A stretch of 64,000 nt of DNA from Novilysobacter_A longmucuonensis (lineage in GTDB: Bacteria; Pseudomonadota; Gammaproteobacteria; Xanthomonadales; Xanthomonadaceae): contig NZ_JBJMAW010000006.1 in the NCBI RefSeq assembly GCF_046600735.1, forward strand, positions 1 to 64,000. Reading direction: 5' to 3'. Shown one piece after another: positions 34,068 through 43,556 of the stretch. The notes beneath the pieces are model-generated. The model searched no databases and had not been told where the DNA came from. It saw only the letters and a list, made by a program, of their open reading frames with translations. The first letter of the stretch is position 1. The number at the start of each line of letters is the position of its first letter. The translations under genes were made by a program, and so were the position numbers.

Positions 34068-34625
34068 TCAGGCGCCGTAACCGGCCACTTCGGCCGGGTT
34101 GGACGCGACCCCGAGCCCAAGTGCGATTCGATTGACGAAGTTGAAATAGGCGACGATGAGGTTCGCCAGCAGGATGTCGGCCTCGGCGATGCCGGCATCG
34201 CGCAGGCCTTGGACATCGTCGGCGCGCACGGACGCCGGTGCGCGAGTCAGCTTGACGGCGTAGTCCATCAGCGCCGAATCGGACGGTGCAGGCTCCGGCA
34301 CGACGCCGCCGCTGGCGATCGCCTCCAGCAACGCGCGGTCGCTGACGTAACGCGCCAAGGCCTCGACGTGATGGGCAACGCAGTAGTCGCAGCGGTTCTC
34401 GCGCGAGACCACCACCGCGATCATCTCGCGCTGCCGGCGCGAGAGGCCTCCGGGGGCGAACATCAGGTCCATGTACAGATCCAGGTGCCCGCGCATCGCC
34501 TCGGGCCGCAGGCTGTGCACCTGCAGGATGTTCGACACCTTGCCGCGCTTGCGCTCCAGCTCCTCGTACAGACTTCTGAGATCGCCTTGCGCGGCCTCGG
34601 GCGCGATTTCCTCGATCCAGCTCAT
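34068..34625 (-). CDS. Peroxidase-related (AhpD-like) protein of the arsenosugar cluster
   Basis: A 185-aa AhpD/CMD-fold protein with redox Cys-x2-Cys and His (NRCDYCVAHHVEAL). Proteins of this type are a fixed part of arsenosugar biosynthesis clusters next to ArsS. I chose ATG 34625 (MSWIEEI), where the family match starts and the gene clears arsS by 14 bases. Its reaction in the pathway has not been settled as far as I know. Confidence 0.83.
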   Translation of the reverse strand: MSWIEEIAPEAAQGDLRSLYEELERKRGKVSNILQVHSLRPEAMRGHLDLYMDLMFAPGGLSRRQREMIAVVVSRENRCDYCVAHHVEALARYVSDRALLEAIASGGVVPEPAPSDSALMDYAVKLTRAPASVRADDVQGLRDAGIAEADILLANLIVAYFNFVNRIALGLGVASNPAEVAGYGA

Positions 34626-34639
34626 GTCCTCGACCCTCC

Positions 34640-35596
34640 TCAGGTCAGTGCGCCGCCGCAGCTCGAACCCTGCCCGGCGGTGCAGCCATAGCAATGCCCG
34701 GCCACGCCGACTTTGCTCGGCAATTCATGGCCGAGCAGGTCGCGCAGGTGGGTCTTGCGCTCGCGTCCGCCCAGAGGCAGCTTGAGCATCTGGTTGAAAT
34801 CGCAGTCGTACAGGTCGCCGTTGTAGTCGACGCTGACCGACGAGCGGCACATCACCGAATCGATGTTCTCGTCGCGGTGCGCGTTGCGCAGCGTCGCCAT
34901 GTAGGTAGCGAAATGGCCCTTGGACAGCAGCCAGGAGCCGTAGCGCTGGATCGGCATGTTGGCCAGCGCGAACAGACGGTTGAAGACGATGCCGAAGTTG
35001 TCGCCGAGCAGCCGGCGGTACTCGGCCTCCAGCGCGGATTGCTCCGGCGGCAGGAACGTGCCGTTCGGGTTGTAGACCAGGTTGAGCGTCAGCGCACTGC
35101 CGGGCTGGCCGTAGCCGAGCGCGTTGAGTTGCCGCAGCGCCTTGATCGAGCTCTCGAACACGCCGTTGCCGCGCTGCTCGTCCACATTGTCCTGGCTGTA
35201 GCACGGCAGCGAGGCGACCGCCTCGACTTTGTGCTCGGCCAGGAAGTCTCCCACCCACTCATAGCCGGGCTCCTGCATGATCGTCGGGTTGAGCCGGTCC
35301 ATCACGTGCAGCCCCATCGACCTGCCCTGCTCCACCAGCCAGCGGAACCGCGGGTTCATTTCGGGCGAACCGCCGGTCAGGTCGAGCGTCTCCACGCCCA
35401 GGTGCCGGGCGACGGCCAGCGCCAATCGCATGGTGTCCTCGTCCATCGTCTCGGTGCGCCGAGGGCCGGCGGCGACGTGGCAGTGGATGCAGCTCAGATT
35501 GCACAGATAGCCGAGGTTGAGCTGCAAGGTCGTGACCCGCCCGCGCTCGATGGCGGGAAAGTCGCTGTGCTGTAGCAGGGGCCAGGTGTCATGCAT
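34640..35596 (-). CDS. arsS: ArsS, arsenosugar biosynthesis radical SAM enzyme
   Basis: A 318-aa radical SAM enzyme with the iron-sulfur motif CNLSCIHC (Cys32, Cys36, Cys39) and a glycine-rich SAM contact (LDLTGGSPEMN). The C-terminal cysteines (CYGCTAGQGSSCGG) may hold a second cluster or the substrate. ArsS joins the 5'-deoxyadenosyl group to dimethylarsenite made by ArsM. It lies between the glycosyltransferase and the peroxidase-like gene, all in one direction. Confidence 0.88.
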   Translation of the reverse strand: MHDTWPLLQHSDFPAIERGRVTTLQLNLGYLCNLSCIHCHVAAGPRRTETMDEDTMRLALAVARHLGVETLDLTGGSPEMNPRFRWLVEQGRSMGLHVMDRLNPTIMQEPGYEWVGDFLAEHKVEAVASLPCYSQDNVDEQRGNGVFESSIKALRQLNALGYGQPGSALTLNLVYNPNGTFLPPEQSALEAEYRRLLGDNFGIVFNRLFALANMPIQRYGSWLLSKGHFATYMATLRNAHRDENIDSVMCRSSVSVDYNGDLYDCDFNQMLKLPLGGRERKTHLRDLLGHELPSKVGVAGHCYGCTAGQGSSCGGALT

Positions 35597-35650
35597 GAAT
35601 CGGATACCGGATGGATGAAACGGTGGAGTCGTTGAGCAGGAGGACGCGGA

Positions 35651-36340
35651 TCACGGGCACGCTCCCATCGTCGATGGCAGCGCGTCGAGCCAGTCCAGCA
35701 GTCGCCGCTGCGCATCGGTGGGCGCGACCAGCTGCGAGAGGTGGGCGTGGACGTCCGGCAGATCCGTTGCGGTGTCGATATCACCCAGGGTTTCCAGCTG
35801 CAGCCAGCGGCCGAAACGCTGCATCGCCACGACGAACTGATCGGCCGTCGACTCGCTGCTGTACTGCGGGCTCAGCCAGGCACTGTCGGACAAGGCCACG
35901 TTGCCGCCGAACAGCCAGAAGCCGCCGTCCTGCGCACGCCCGATCACCAGCCGCGGCTCGGACGACGCCAGCCAGTCGGCCGCGCGTTCGAGCGCGGCCG
36001 GTACCAGTTGCGGCGAATCGGCACCGATCACAATGGCGCCGTGGTGGCGCAGCCGCAGCAAACGGTACACCTGCGCCATCCGACTGCCGAGCGACCCAGT
36101 GCCCTGGGAAAGGTGCGGCAGGTCGATCCAGGCATCGCTGTGCAAAGCCTCGGCTTCGGCGACCGCCCAGTAGGGCTGCACGCCCGCCCGTTGCTGCGCC
36201 GCCTCCGCCACCGACGCCACCGCCTCTGCAGCGACCAGGTACAGCGCTTCGGAGCATCGTTGGCCGAGGTCCGGCCACAGTCGTGTCTTGACCGGTGACA
36301 GGGACGGAGTCTTGACGAAAATGGCGATGCCGCAGCTCAT
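35651..36340 (-). CDS. Glycosyltransferase-like protein of the arsenosugar cluster
   Basis: A 229-aa protein of the GT-A-like family linked to arsenosugar clusters. The N-terminal AIFVKTPSLSPVKTRLWPDLG and the HHGAIVIGADSPQLVP segment hold the nucleotide-sugar binding and Asp-containing region; RAQDGGFWLFGG is also conserved. I placed the start at ATG 36340, where the family match begins. Expected to add or process the sugar part of the arsenical. Confidence 0.78.
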   Translation of the reverse strand: MSCGIAIFVKTPSLSPVKTRLWPDLGQRCSEALYLVAAEAVASVAEAAQQRAGVQPYWAVAEAEALHSDAWIDLPHLSQGTGSLGSRMAQVYRLLRLRHHGAIVIGADSPQLVPAALERAADWLASSEPRLVIGRAQDGGFWLFGGNVALSDSAWLSPQYSSESTADQFVVAMQRFGRWLQLETLGDIDTATDLPDVHAHLSQLVAPTDAQRRLLDWLDALPSTMGACP

Positions 36341-36518
36341 GATGAGCGCTCCGCTGACGCTGCGGTCACCCGCGCATCGGTGTGCACCCGCCACGGCCGC
36401 TCGGCGCAGGTCCTTTTGGCACCGGCACGAGCCGCGTCGAACTGCGGCGACAAGTCCCGCTCGGCGTGGTCGCCGAGGCCTGCGGTAGTCACGAGGGCGA
36501 GATACGGTGACATCTGGT

Positions 36519-37562
36519 TCAGCAGCAGGCGCCCGCGGCCGCCAAGGCCGTTACCGGACCTGTGGCGCAGTCGAACAGACCGAAATGCACGCTGGTGTCG
36601 CCCAGCAATCGGAAATGATCGGCGTACCGCGAACGCGCCAGCATGTCGAAGCTATTGCCGCAGACCCGCAGCGGCCGACCGGTCTCGAAACGATGGTGAT
36701 CGTCGAGCACGAACGCATGCGGCAATCCGGCGATGGTGCCGCGGTAGGTCGCGGTCTGGCCGTAATCCTCGCAGCGGTCCTCCAGCGGGAGCTTGAACGC
36801 GCGCATCGTGACCGATCGGAAGCCGACCATGCCGATTCGCGCCTCGATCTGCGCATCGAGCAGCGCGATCGGCGACTGGCTGACGCTGCGCGCATCATTG
36901 CAGCCGACCCGGCCGAGCAGACGGCGGAAATCCTCGCCATACAGCGCGCCGGCCAGGCACTCTCCCAGCAGCAACGGATCGGTGCGCAGCTCCGGCGGGA
37001 TGCGGCGATCGGCGAACACATCGGAGAAGTACAGCTCGCCGCCGGGCTTGAGTACGCGGAAGATTTCGGCGAATACCCGCTCCTTGTCCGGCGACAGGTT
37101 GAGCACGCAGTTCGAGACCACCACGTCGATACTGTCGTCGGCGATTCCGCAGGCATCGAGGCGCTCGATGTAGCCCTCCACGAACGACACATTGGATTGC
37201 GCATGGTCGTAGCGCTCGGCGTGCCAGGCCTGATGGCGCACTGCGATCTCGAGCTGCTCCGGCGTCATGTCGACGCCGATGACGCGCCCCTGCTCGCCCA
37301 CCAGTCGTGACAGCAGGTAGACATCGCGGCCGGTGCCGCAGCCCAGGTCGAGCACGGTCATGCCGTCCAGCGTCGGCGGCAACGGCGAGCCGCAGCCGTA
37401 GAAGCGGTCCTTGACCTCGGGGTGGACGTCGGCCAGCAGCGTGCGCACGGCTTCGGGCATAGCCTCGAGCGGGCAGCATGCGCCGGTCTTGAGGTCGCCG
37501 CTGGATTGCAGCACCTCGCCGTAATAGTGGCGGATGTCGTCGTGTGCGGAGGGAAGATTCAT
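36519..37562 (-). CDS. arsM: ArsM-like arsenite methyltransferase
   Basis: A 347-aa SAM methyltransferase. The SAM-binding motif I is VLDLGCGTGRD. The cysteines fit ArsM: CC at 29-30, the YGCGSP Cys near 56, SNCVLNLSPDKERV and GRVGCND. The protein ends GACC, an added Cys pair. It methylates arsenite as the first step toward arsenosugars or volatile arsines. It is the farthest upstream gene of the arsenic block; a 178-base gap separates it from the glycosyltransferase. Confidence 0.87.
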   Translation of the reverse strand: MNLPSAHDDIRHYYGEVLQSSGDLKTGACCPLEAMPEAVRTLLADVHPEVKDRFYGCGSPLPPTLDGMTVLDLGCGTGRDVYLLSRLVGEQGRVIGVDMTPEQLEIAVRHQAWHAERYDHAQSNVSFVEGYIERLDACGIADDSIDVVVSNCVLNLSPDKERVFAEIFRVLKPGGELYFSDVFADRRIPPELRTDPLLLGECLAGALYGEDFRRLLGRVGCNDARSVSQSPIALLDAQIEARIGMVGFRSVTMRAFKLPLEDRCEDYGQTATYRGTIAGLPHAFVLDDHHRFETGRPLRVCGNSFDMLARSRYADHFRLLGDTSVHFGLFDCATGPVTALAAAGACC

Positions 37563-37640
37563 GACGTTTCCTGATCAATCAAGCCAAATGGGAGGGTAGG
37601 ACGCGATGCGCGAGAACCCGGGGCTCAGCGTGGCGTGCGG

Positions 37641-38447
37641 TCATGGACGCCTCCGGTTCAAGCGCCAGTCGTACCCGGTGTAGGACAGCGGCATGCGGCC
37701 GGCGCGGAGTCGTTGTACGGCCTCGACGTCCAGCTCCAGTTCCGCCGGGTAACGCAAGAGGAACGCATTCACCCCGCCGCTGTGCGCGTCGAAGTCGCCG
37801 GCGTACCAGTCGAAGATCCTGGACACGCGCAGCTCGCCTCTGCGCCGGTCGTAGTGATTGCGGCTGCGATCGCGCAGGAATCGGCGGGTCTGATCGTCGA
37901 GCTGCTGATTCAGCCGCGTGCCCAGATACGCCTCCGGCCGAAGCGCGGGACAGCCGAGCGAAGCGCAATTGACCGCGAAATGGATGCGCGGGTCGGTGTA
38001 ATCGACGGCACCGCGCAGCAGCGTGTGCTCGATGTCGTCGAGACTGCGCTGGCCGCCTAGCAGCTGCAGGACCTGCTGCTTCCACGGCGATCCGAACCAT
38101 CCACCGATCTCCTTGATCGACTTCAGCTCTGGATAGCGCGTCAGTACCAGCTCGACGGTCGCGGCGTTATAGGCATTGATCAGGAACGCGTGGCGTTCGG
38201 CCTGCGGCCAGCGCCTGAACTCCGCGGTGCCCACCGACGCTACGCTCTTCAAGTACAGGCGCAACGCCTGCCGGTCGCGGCTGAAGCCCGCATAGTCGAC
38301 CGCGGTCGCGGTGCCTGCCGCGTTCCACTGCACATGCATGTCCAGCAGGCGATCCCAGGCGGCATGGGAGCGATCGAACGCCGCCGGTGCGGGCGCCGCG
38401 GTCGCCACACTCGTGGCCAGCAGCAGGATGGCGATCAGGATGCGCAT
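37641..38447 (-). CDS. DUF547-family secreted protein
   Basis: A 268-aa protein with a signal peptide (residues 1-18, MRILIAILLLATSVATAA) and the DUF547 core: HAFLINAYNAATVELVL, IKEIGGWFGSPW, and the conserved IHFAVNCASLGCPAL with two cysteines. I chose ATG 38447 because the signal peptide begins there. The family is common near redox and sulfur genes but has no settled reaction. The end of the oxidoreductase reading frame upstream lies within 5 bases. Confidence 0.75.
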   Translation of the reverse strand: MRILIAILLLATSVATAAPAPAAFDRSHAAWDRLLDMHVQWNAAGTATAVDYAGFSRDRQALRLYLKSVASVGTAEFRRWPQAERHAFLINAYNAATVELVLTRYPELKSIKEIGGWFGSPWKQQVLQLLGGQRSLDDIEHTLLRGAVDYTDPRIHFAVNCASLGCPALRPEAYLGTRLNQQLDDQTRRFLRDRSRNHYDRRRGELRVSRIFDWYAGDFDAHSGGVNAFLLRYPAELELDVEAVQRLRAGRMPLSYTGYDWRLNRRRP

Positions 38448-38451
38448 GCGA

Positions 38452-40603
38452 TCAACCCCTGCGCCAGGCGAGGAAGCGCTCGGCGAGTCGCAGCAATGAC
38501 TGCGGCGCATGCGCGCGCTTCCAGTTGCCGGCCACGTACTTGTTCGCCTCGCTCATGGTCGGATAGATGTGGATGGTGCCGAGCAGCTTGTTCAGGCCGA
38601 GGCCGTGCTTCATCGCCAGCACGAACTCGGTCAGCAGGTCCCCCGCGCGCGCTGCCACTATCGTCGCGCCGAGGATCCGGTCCTTGCCCGGCTGCGTGAG
38701 CACCTTGACGAAACCACAGTCGGCCGAATCCGCGATCGCACGGTCGAGATCGTCCAGGCCGTACCGGGTGACCTCTACGGCGATGCCCTGCTCCCTGGCC
38801 TCGTCCTCCGACAGACCGACGCGCGCGACCTCCGGATCGGTGAAGGTCGCCCAGGGAATCACCCGGTAGTCGACCTTGAAGCTCCAGAACGGCGCCAGCA
38901 AGGCGTTGAGCGAGGCATAACAGGCCTGGCGCGGCGACGTGGGTGAACTGGTACGGGCCGGCAACATCGCCGGCGACCAGGATGTTGGGAAAGTTGGTCC
39001 GCAGCAGCGCGTCGACCTGCACGGTGCCGCGATCGCTGATCTCTACGCCCAGCTCCTGCAAGCCGAAGCCTTCGACATTGGGCTTGCGCCCGAGCGCCAG
39101 CAGCAGCCGATCGAACGCTATCCCGATTTCCGCGCCGTCCTGCTCGCAGAACAGCACCCCGCCCTCGCCCGCGCCCTTGTGCTCGCGCTCCACCCGCAGC
39201 GCCTTGCAGCCGGTCATCACGGTGATGCCTTCCTCGACGAACCGCGCCTCGACCTCGGCCGCTGCATCAGCGTCTTCGCGCGGCAGCAAACGCGGTGCCA
39301 TCTCGACCTGGGTCACCTCGCTGCCCAGTCGCCCGAACGCCTGGCTCAGCTCGCAGCCGATCGGGCCGCTGCCGAGCACCGCCAAGCGCCTGGGCAACAC
39401 GCGCAGGTCCCACAGGTTGTCGGAGGTCAGGTAATCGATGCGCTCGAGCCCCGGCAGGTCCGGCACCAGCGGCTTGGCGCCGGTAGCGATGATCAGGCTG
39501 CGCGCGCTCAGGCGTTTGCCCGCGACCTCGACTTCCCATGGCGAAACGATCCGTGCGTCGCCCTGGATCACATCGACCCCGAGCGCGGTGTAGCGCTCGA
39601 CCGAATCATGCGGCGCAACCTTGCGCACCACCGACTGCACCCGCTGCATGACCTCGGCGAAGTAGACCTCGGGTTCGAGCCGGTCGATGCCGTATCGCTG
39701 CGCATTGTGCGCATCGGCCATCAGTCGGGCCGTGCGCAGCAAGGCCTTGGAGGGCACGCAGCCGGTGTTGAGGCAGTCGCCACCCATGCGGTCGCGCTCG
39801 ATCAGCGCCACCTTGGCCCGCGCGGTCGCGGCGATGTAGGCCGACACCAGCCCGGCCGAACCGGCACCGAGCACGATCATGTTGAAGTCGAAACGACGCG
39901 GGCGCGCATGGCTCTTATAGACGCGGCGCGCGTCCAGCCAGCGGGTGAAAAGCCGCATGAGCAGCGGCAGCAGCCCGAGCAGTGCGAACGCCCCGATCAG
40001 TCCCGGCGACAGCACGTCGCCGGGCGTCTCGATGCGCGCCAGTTGGGTGCCCGCGTACACGTACACGATCGTCCCCGGCAGCATGCCGGCCTGACTGACC
40101 AGGTAGAACAGCCTGGTCTTTAGCGCGGTCAGACCGGCCAGCAGGTTGACCAGGAAGAACGGCACCACCGGCACCAGCCGCAGCGTGAACAGGTAATAGG
40201 CGCCATCGCGTTCGATGCCGGCATCGAACGCGCGCAGGCGCTCGCCGTACTTGCGGCGCAGGCCGTCGCGCAGCACGAAGCGCGAAGCCAAAAACGCCAG
40301 CGTCGCGCCGATCGAACTGGCGAACGACGCCAGGATCGTGCCCTGCACCAGGCCGAAGATCGCGCCGGCCGCCAGGGTCAGGATCGTCGCGCCGGGCAGC
40401 GATACGCCGGTGACCAGCACGTACAACGCAAAGAACCCACCCGCGGCCAGCCACGGATTCGCTGCGGTCCAGCCCTGCAGCGCACCTTGGCGGGGCTTGA
40501 GCCCCTCCAAGCTTAATTCGGCCAGCAGCCCGCTGCGCCACAGCGCGAAGGCGACCAGTGCGAGCACGATCACGACAATCCAGCGTGAAGAAAAACGGGG
40601 CAT
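38452..40603 (-). pseudogene. TVP38/DedA-like membrane domain fused to a MerA-like flavin oxidoreductase, frameshifted
   Basis: The N-terminal 230 residues are a TVP38/TMEM64-like membrane domain (AGAIFGLVQGTILASFASSIGATLAFLASR, TLRLVPVVPFFLVNLLAG). The rest is a pyridine nucleotide-disulfide oxidoreductase with FAD-binding GAGSAGLVSAYIA, redox CLNTGC (GGDCLNTGCVPSK) and NAD-binding VLGSGPIGCEL. Near 38930 the frame breaks: ...YQFTHVAAP continues as GLLCL in one frame, but the family sequence continues as QACYASLNALLAPF in another, to the end of the dimerisation domain at 38452. A 1-base gain or 2-base loss explains it. It could be a sequencing error; otherwise no full protein is made. Such fusions are known near mercury and selenium genes. 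Confidence 0.8.
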
Positions 40604-40944
40604 GCGATTCCGGGTTTCAATGGCTGGGGATCTGGTCCCCTGGTGCAGTTGAAGAGTGCGCAAGGATGCAAAAGGATTCGCGGCGGCTGACTCTGTGCGC
40701 TGCGTTGAAGCGTGGTTTCGTGCCGATCGGACCCCGTCGACGACACCGCTGGCCGAACGAAAGATGCGTGTTGCGAATCCTTTTGCGCCAGACGAGTCTC
40801 CCTTTTGGTGAGGCTGGACTTCCCATTGCATCGGTCGGATCCATACCTAGACGCGGTTTGCTTGCATGGAAACTGGTGCCCGCGCTTGGCCGATCACGAA
40901 GGGACGAACCGTGCCTACCCTCCCCCGACCACAAGGATCCAACA
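40604..40944. other. Divergent promoter region, no gene seen
   Basis: About 340 bases between the leftward oxidoreductase and the rightward isochorismatase. It should hold both promoters. The short frames within it have no motif. Confidence 0.45.
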
Positions 40945-41592
40945 ATGAACATCGACAACAAAACCACCGCACTGGTAGTGACCGACCCCCAAAACGATTT
41001 CCTCAGCGAAGAAGGCGCCGCGTGGGGCCTGGTCGGCGACAGCGTCCGCGAAAACGACACCATCGCCAACCTCGAGGCCTTGATGTCCGCCGCGCGCGAC
41101 GGCGGCTACAAGACCTTCGTATCCCCGCACTACTACTATCCGGCCGACAAGCAATGGCAGTTCGGCGGCACGCTCGAACGCAAGATGCACGAGATCGGCA
41201 TGTTCACCCGCAGCGGTCCACTGGACCTTGCCGGACTCGACGGATCCGGGGCCGACTGGCTGTCGCGGCTCAAGCCGCTGCTGACCGACAGCAATACCAT
41301 CGTGGTCAGCCCGCACAAGGTCTACGGCCCCCAGAACAACGACCTGGCGTTGCAGTTGCGCAAACACGGGATCGGCAAGGTCGTGCTGGCCGGAATGTCG
41401 GCGAACCTGTGCGTCGAGTCGCACATGCGCGATCTGGTCGAACAGGGATTCGAAGTCTTTGTGGTCAAAGACGCCACCGCGGCCGCACGCGATCCGAAGC
41501 TGGGTGACGGCTACCAAGCCGCCGTGGTCAACTTCAACTTCATCGCAAGCAAAGTGCTGACCACCGCGGAGGCCGTAGAGGCGCTGCATTGA
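40945..41592 (+). CDS. Isochorismatase-family cysteine hydrolase
   Basis: A 215-aa cysteine hydrolase with the Asp in VVTDPQNDFLSEEGAAWG and the nucleophile Cys in MSANLCVESHMRDL. AAGGA lies 8 bases before the ATG. It resembles the N-terminal part of the fusion at 19902-20969 (both have DFLSE.GAAW and M(S/T)ANLC.ES), so the two are paralogues. Amide or ester substrates are typical; the exact one is unknown. Confidence 0.82.
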   Translation: MNIDNKTTALVVTDPQNDFLSEEGAAWGLVGDSVRENDTIANLEALMSAARDGGYKTFVSPHYYYPADKQWQFGGTLERKMHEIGMFTRSGPLDLAGLDGSGADWLSRLKPLLTDSNTIVVSPHKVYGPQNNDLALQLRKHGIGKVVLAGMSANLCVESHMRDLVEQGFEVFVVKDATAAARDPKLGDGYQAAVVNFNFIASKVLTTAEAVEALH

Positions 41593-41836
41593 ACGGCACG
41601 GCTCGTCGCTGGGCCTGCCGGGAAACGGCCTCACCCCATCCGATGCAGGGATCGTCTCTGGGTTGGTCCTGCGATTTGCGCCGCGAGTACCCGGTTCGGC
41701 CCGCGCAATCCGCTCGGGCGGGACTGGAAGTTCCGCACAACTAATTCGACGCCCGCGCGCCATGGCAACCATCGTCCGGCACCCTGTATCCCGTCGGCGC
41801 GGTTCACGAAACCATCGACATCACAGGAATCGACCA

Positions 41837-42562
41837 ATGACTGCAACCGAGCCCCGTCCACCCGCCCACTACACCGACCTGCGCGCGCTGTTCCTCAACT
41901 GCACGCTCAAGCGCAGCGGCGAGGACTCGCACACGGAAGGATTGATGCAGGTCGCGGCCGGCGTGATGCGGGCCAATGGCGTGCAGGTGGACATCGTGCG
42001 CCCCGTCGATCTGGACCTGCCGCCGGGCGTGCAGCCGGACATGACCGAACACGGTTTCGACCGCGACGACTGGCCGGGGTTGTGCAAGCAGGTGATGGCG
42101 GCGGACATCCTGGTGCTGGGCACGCCGATCTGGCTGGGTGAAGAGAGTTCGGTGTGCCGGCGCGTGATCGAGCGGCTGTATGCCGAGTCCGGCAAGCTCA
42201 GCGAGGCGGGCCAGTACATCTACTACGGCCGGGTCGGCGGCTGCGTCGTCACCGGCAACGAGGATGGCGTCAAGCATTGCGCCATGAGCGCGCTGTACGC
42301 ATTGCAGCACCTCGGCTACACGATCCCGCCCCAGGCCGACGCCGGCTGGATCGGCGAAGCCGGCCCCGGACCGTCCTACGGCGACGACAGCATCGGCTAC
42401 GACAACGACTTCACCCAGCGCAACACCACGTTCATGGCCTGGAACTTGATGCACCTGGCGCGACTGCTGAAGGATGCCGGCGGCGTGCCGGCGCACGGCA
42501 ACCAGCGCAGTGCCTGGGACGCCGGCTGCCGTTTCGATCACCCCAACCCGGAATACCGCTGA
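41837..42562 (+). CDS. Flavodoxin/NADPH-dependent FMN reductase-like protein
   Basis: A 241-aa flavodoxin-fold protein: FLNCTLKRSGEDSHTEGLMQ at the phosphate loop, and ILVLGTPIWLGEESSVCRRVIERL and GRVGGCVVTGNEDGVKHCAM contacting FMN. The ATG at 41837 was chosen because the fold starts there; the frame continues upstream to 41663. It may serve as an oxidoreductase in stress or metal reduction. It is a single gene upstream of the sigma factor. Confidence 0.75.
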   Translation: MTATEPRPPAHYTDLRALFLNCTLKRSGEDSHTEGLMQVAAGVMRANGVQVDIVRPVDLDLPPGVQPDMTEHGFDRDDWPGLCKQVMAADILVLGTPIWLGEESSVCRRVIERLYAESGKLSEAGQYIYYGRVGGCVVTGNEDGVKHCAMSALYALQHLGYTIPPQADAGWIGEAGPGPSYGDDSIGYDNDFTQRNTTFMAWNLMHLARLLKDAGGVPAHGNQRSAWDAGCRFDHPNPEYR

Positions 42563-42734
42563 ACGCGCCGGGCAGAACACGCTGCTGGCTCGCTCGCGCG
42601 CGCCAGGCATGGCGCGCGTGAGTGCTGCGGGCAGCTGTGTAGACTGCAGTTTCCAGGCCATGAGATGCCGGCATCTGTCGCGACGGCTCCCCGCCGCCAC
42701 CGGAGCCGGGGCCGAAATTGGTAGCCGCAGCCTG

Positions 42735-43262
42735 ATGCAAGTCGATACCGACACCGTGAATGCCGCCAAGGCGGGGGACGTCCGCGCGCTCAACGACCTG
42801 CTCGCCAGTTCGCGCCAGGACCTGCGCCGCTACGCCGAGTACCACTGCGTCATCAACGATGTCGAGGACGCGGTGCAGGAGACGCTGTTTGCGGCGTCGC
42901 GTCGGCTGGTCGACCTGCGCCGCACCGAAACGTTCGCTTCCTGGCTGTTCCGCATCGTCAAGCGCGAGTGCAACCGGATGCGCCGCGGCTGGCGCCTGCT
43001 GACCAATCAGGACATTGACGAAACCATCCAGCCGGCGATGACCCCCGAGCCGCTGGAGCTGCGCATCGAGATCAGCCGCGCCATGGCGGTGCTGCCACTG
43101 CACTATCGGACCATCCTGCTGATGCGCGATGTCGACGGGCTGACGCTCAACGAGACCGCCGCGCAACTCGGGCTCGAACTTGCAGCGACCAAATCGCGCC
43201 TGCACCGAGCGCGGGTGCTGATGCGGGAGCTGCTCGCGCGAGGCGAGCGCGCCGACCGTTAG
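42735..43262 (+). CDS. ECF-type RNA polymerase sigma factor
   Basis: A 175-aa sigma-70 family protein with region 2 (DVRALNDLLASSRQDLRRYAEY, IVKRECNRM) and region 4 (AMAVLPLHYRTILLMRDVDGLTLNETAAQLG, KSRLHRARVLM). I chose ATG 42735, which gives a normal ECF length; the open frame continues upstream to 42474. No anti-sigma gene is adjacent. Its targets are unknown, but it lies between a flavin reductase and the mercury operon. Confidence 0.8.
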   Translation: MQVDTDTVNAAKAGDVRALNDLLASSRQDLRRYAEYHCVINDVEDAVQETLFAASRRLVDLRRTETFASWLFRIVKRECNRMRRGWRLLTNQDIDETIQPAMTPEPLELRIEISRAMAVLPLHYRTILLMRDVDGLTLNETAAQLGLELAATKSRLHRARVLMRELLARGERADR

Positions 43263-43494
43263 ACCGCTGTACACGCCAGCCGCGGCCACATGCCGGACCA
43301 GAACCATCACTGCACTTCCCGCATGGAACAGGCTGGCGCCGCTACCGGATTTTGCCGCAGCGCTTGGAGCAGCGGGCAGCGTGGGCTGAAAAGCAGGGGC
43401 AGGTCAGAGTCAGCCGCCTACAAGTGGGGTCAGCGGCGGTGTTGCTGTAGACCCAAGCGGTAATCCGCCAGGCAGGTAGGCGCTGATAGGCGGC

Positions 43495-43526
43495 TTGACT
43501 CCGTAGTAGGGTACGGGGTGCATCAT
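43495..43526 (+). promoter_or_regulatory. MerR-type promoter with operator dyad
   Basis: A -35 box TTGACT (43495-43500) is followed by the dyad CCGTAGTAGGGTACGG (43501-43516), which closely resembles the classical mer operator (TTGACTCCGTAC...GTACGG). A weak -10 (CATCAT, about 43521-43526) lies at an overlong spacing of about 20 bases, as MerR promoters have. It drives merR and the genes behind it in one direction, unlike the divergent layout of Tn501-type mer operons. Confidence 0.75.
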
Positions 43527-43556
43527 GGCCTCGCGTCCTTCAAGGCCATCGTTCAT

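Noticed and set aside
38939..40123. A 394-aa rightward open frame opposite the oxidoreductase
   Set aside because: It is the mirror of the flavin oxidoreductase gene, which has clear family motifs.
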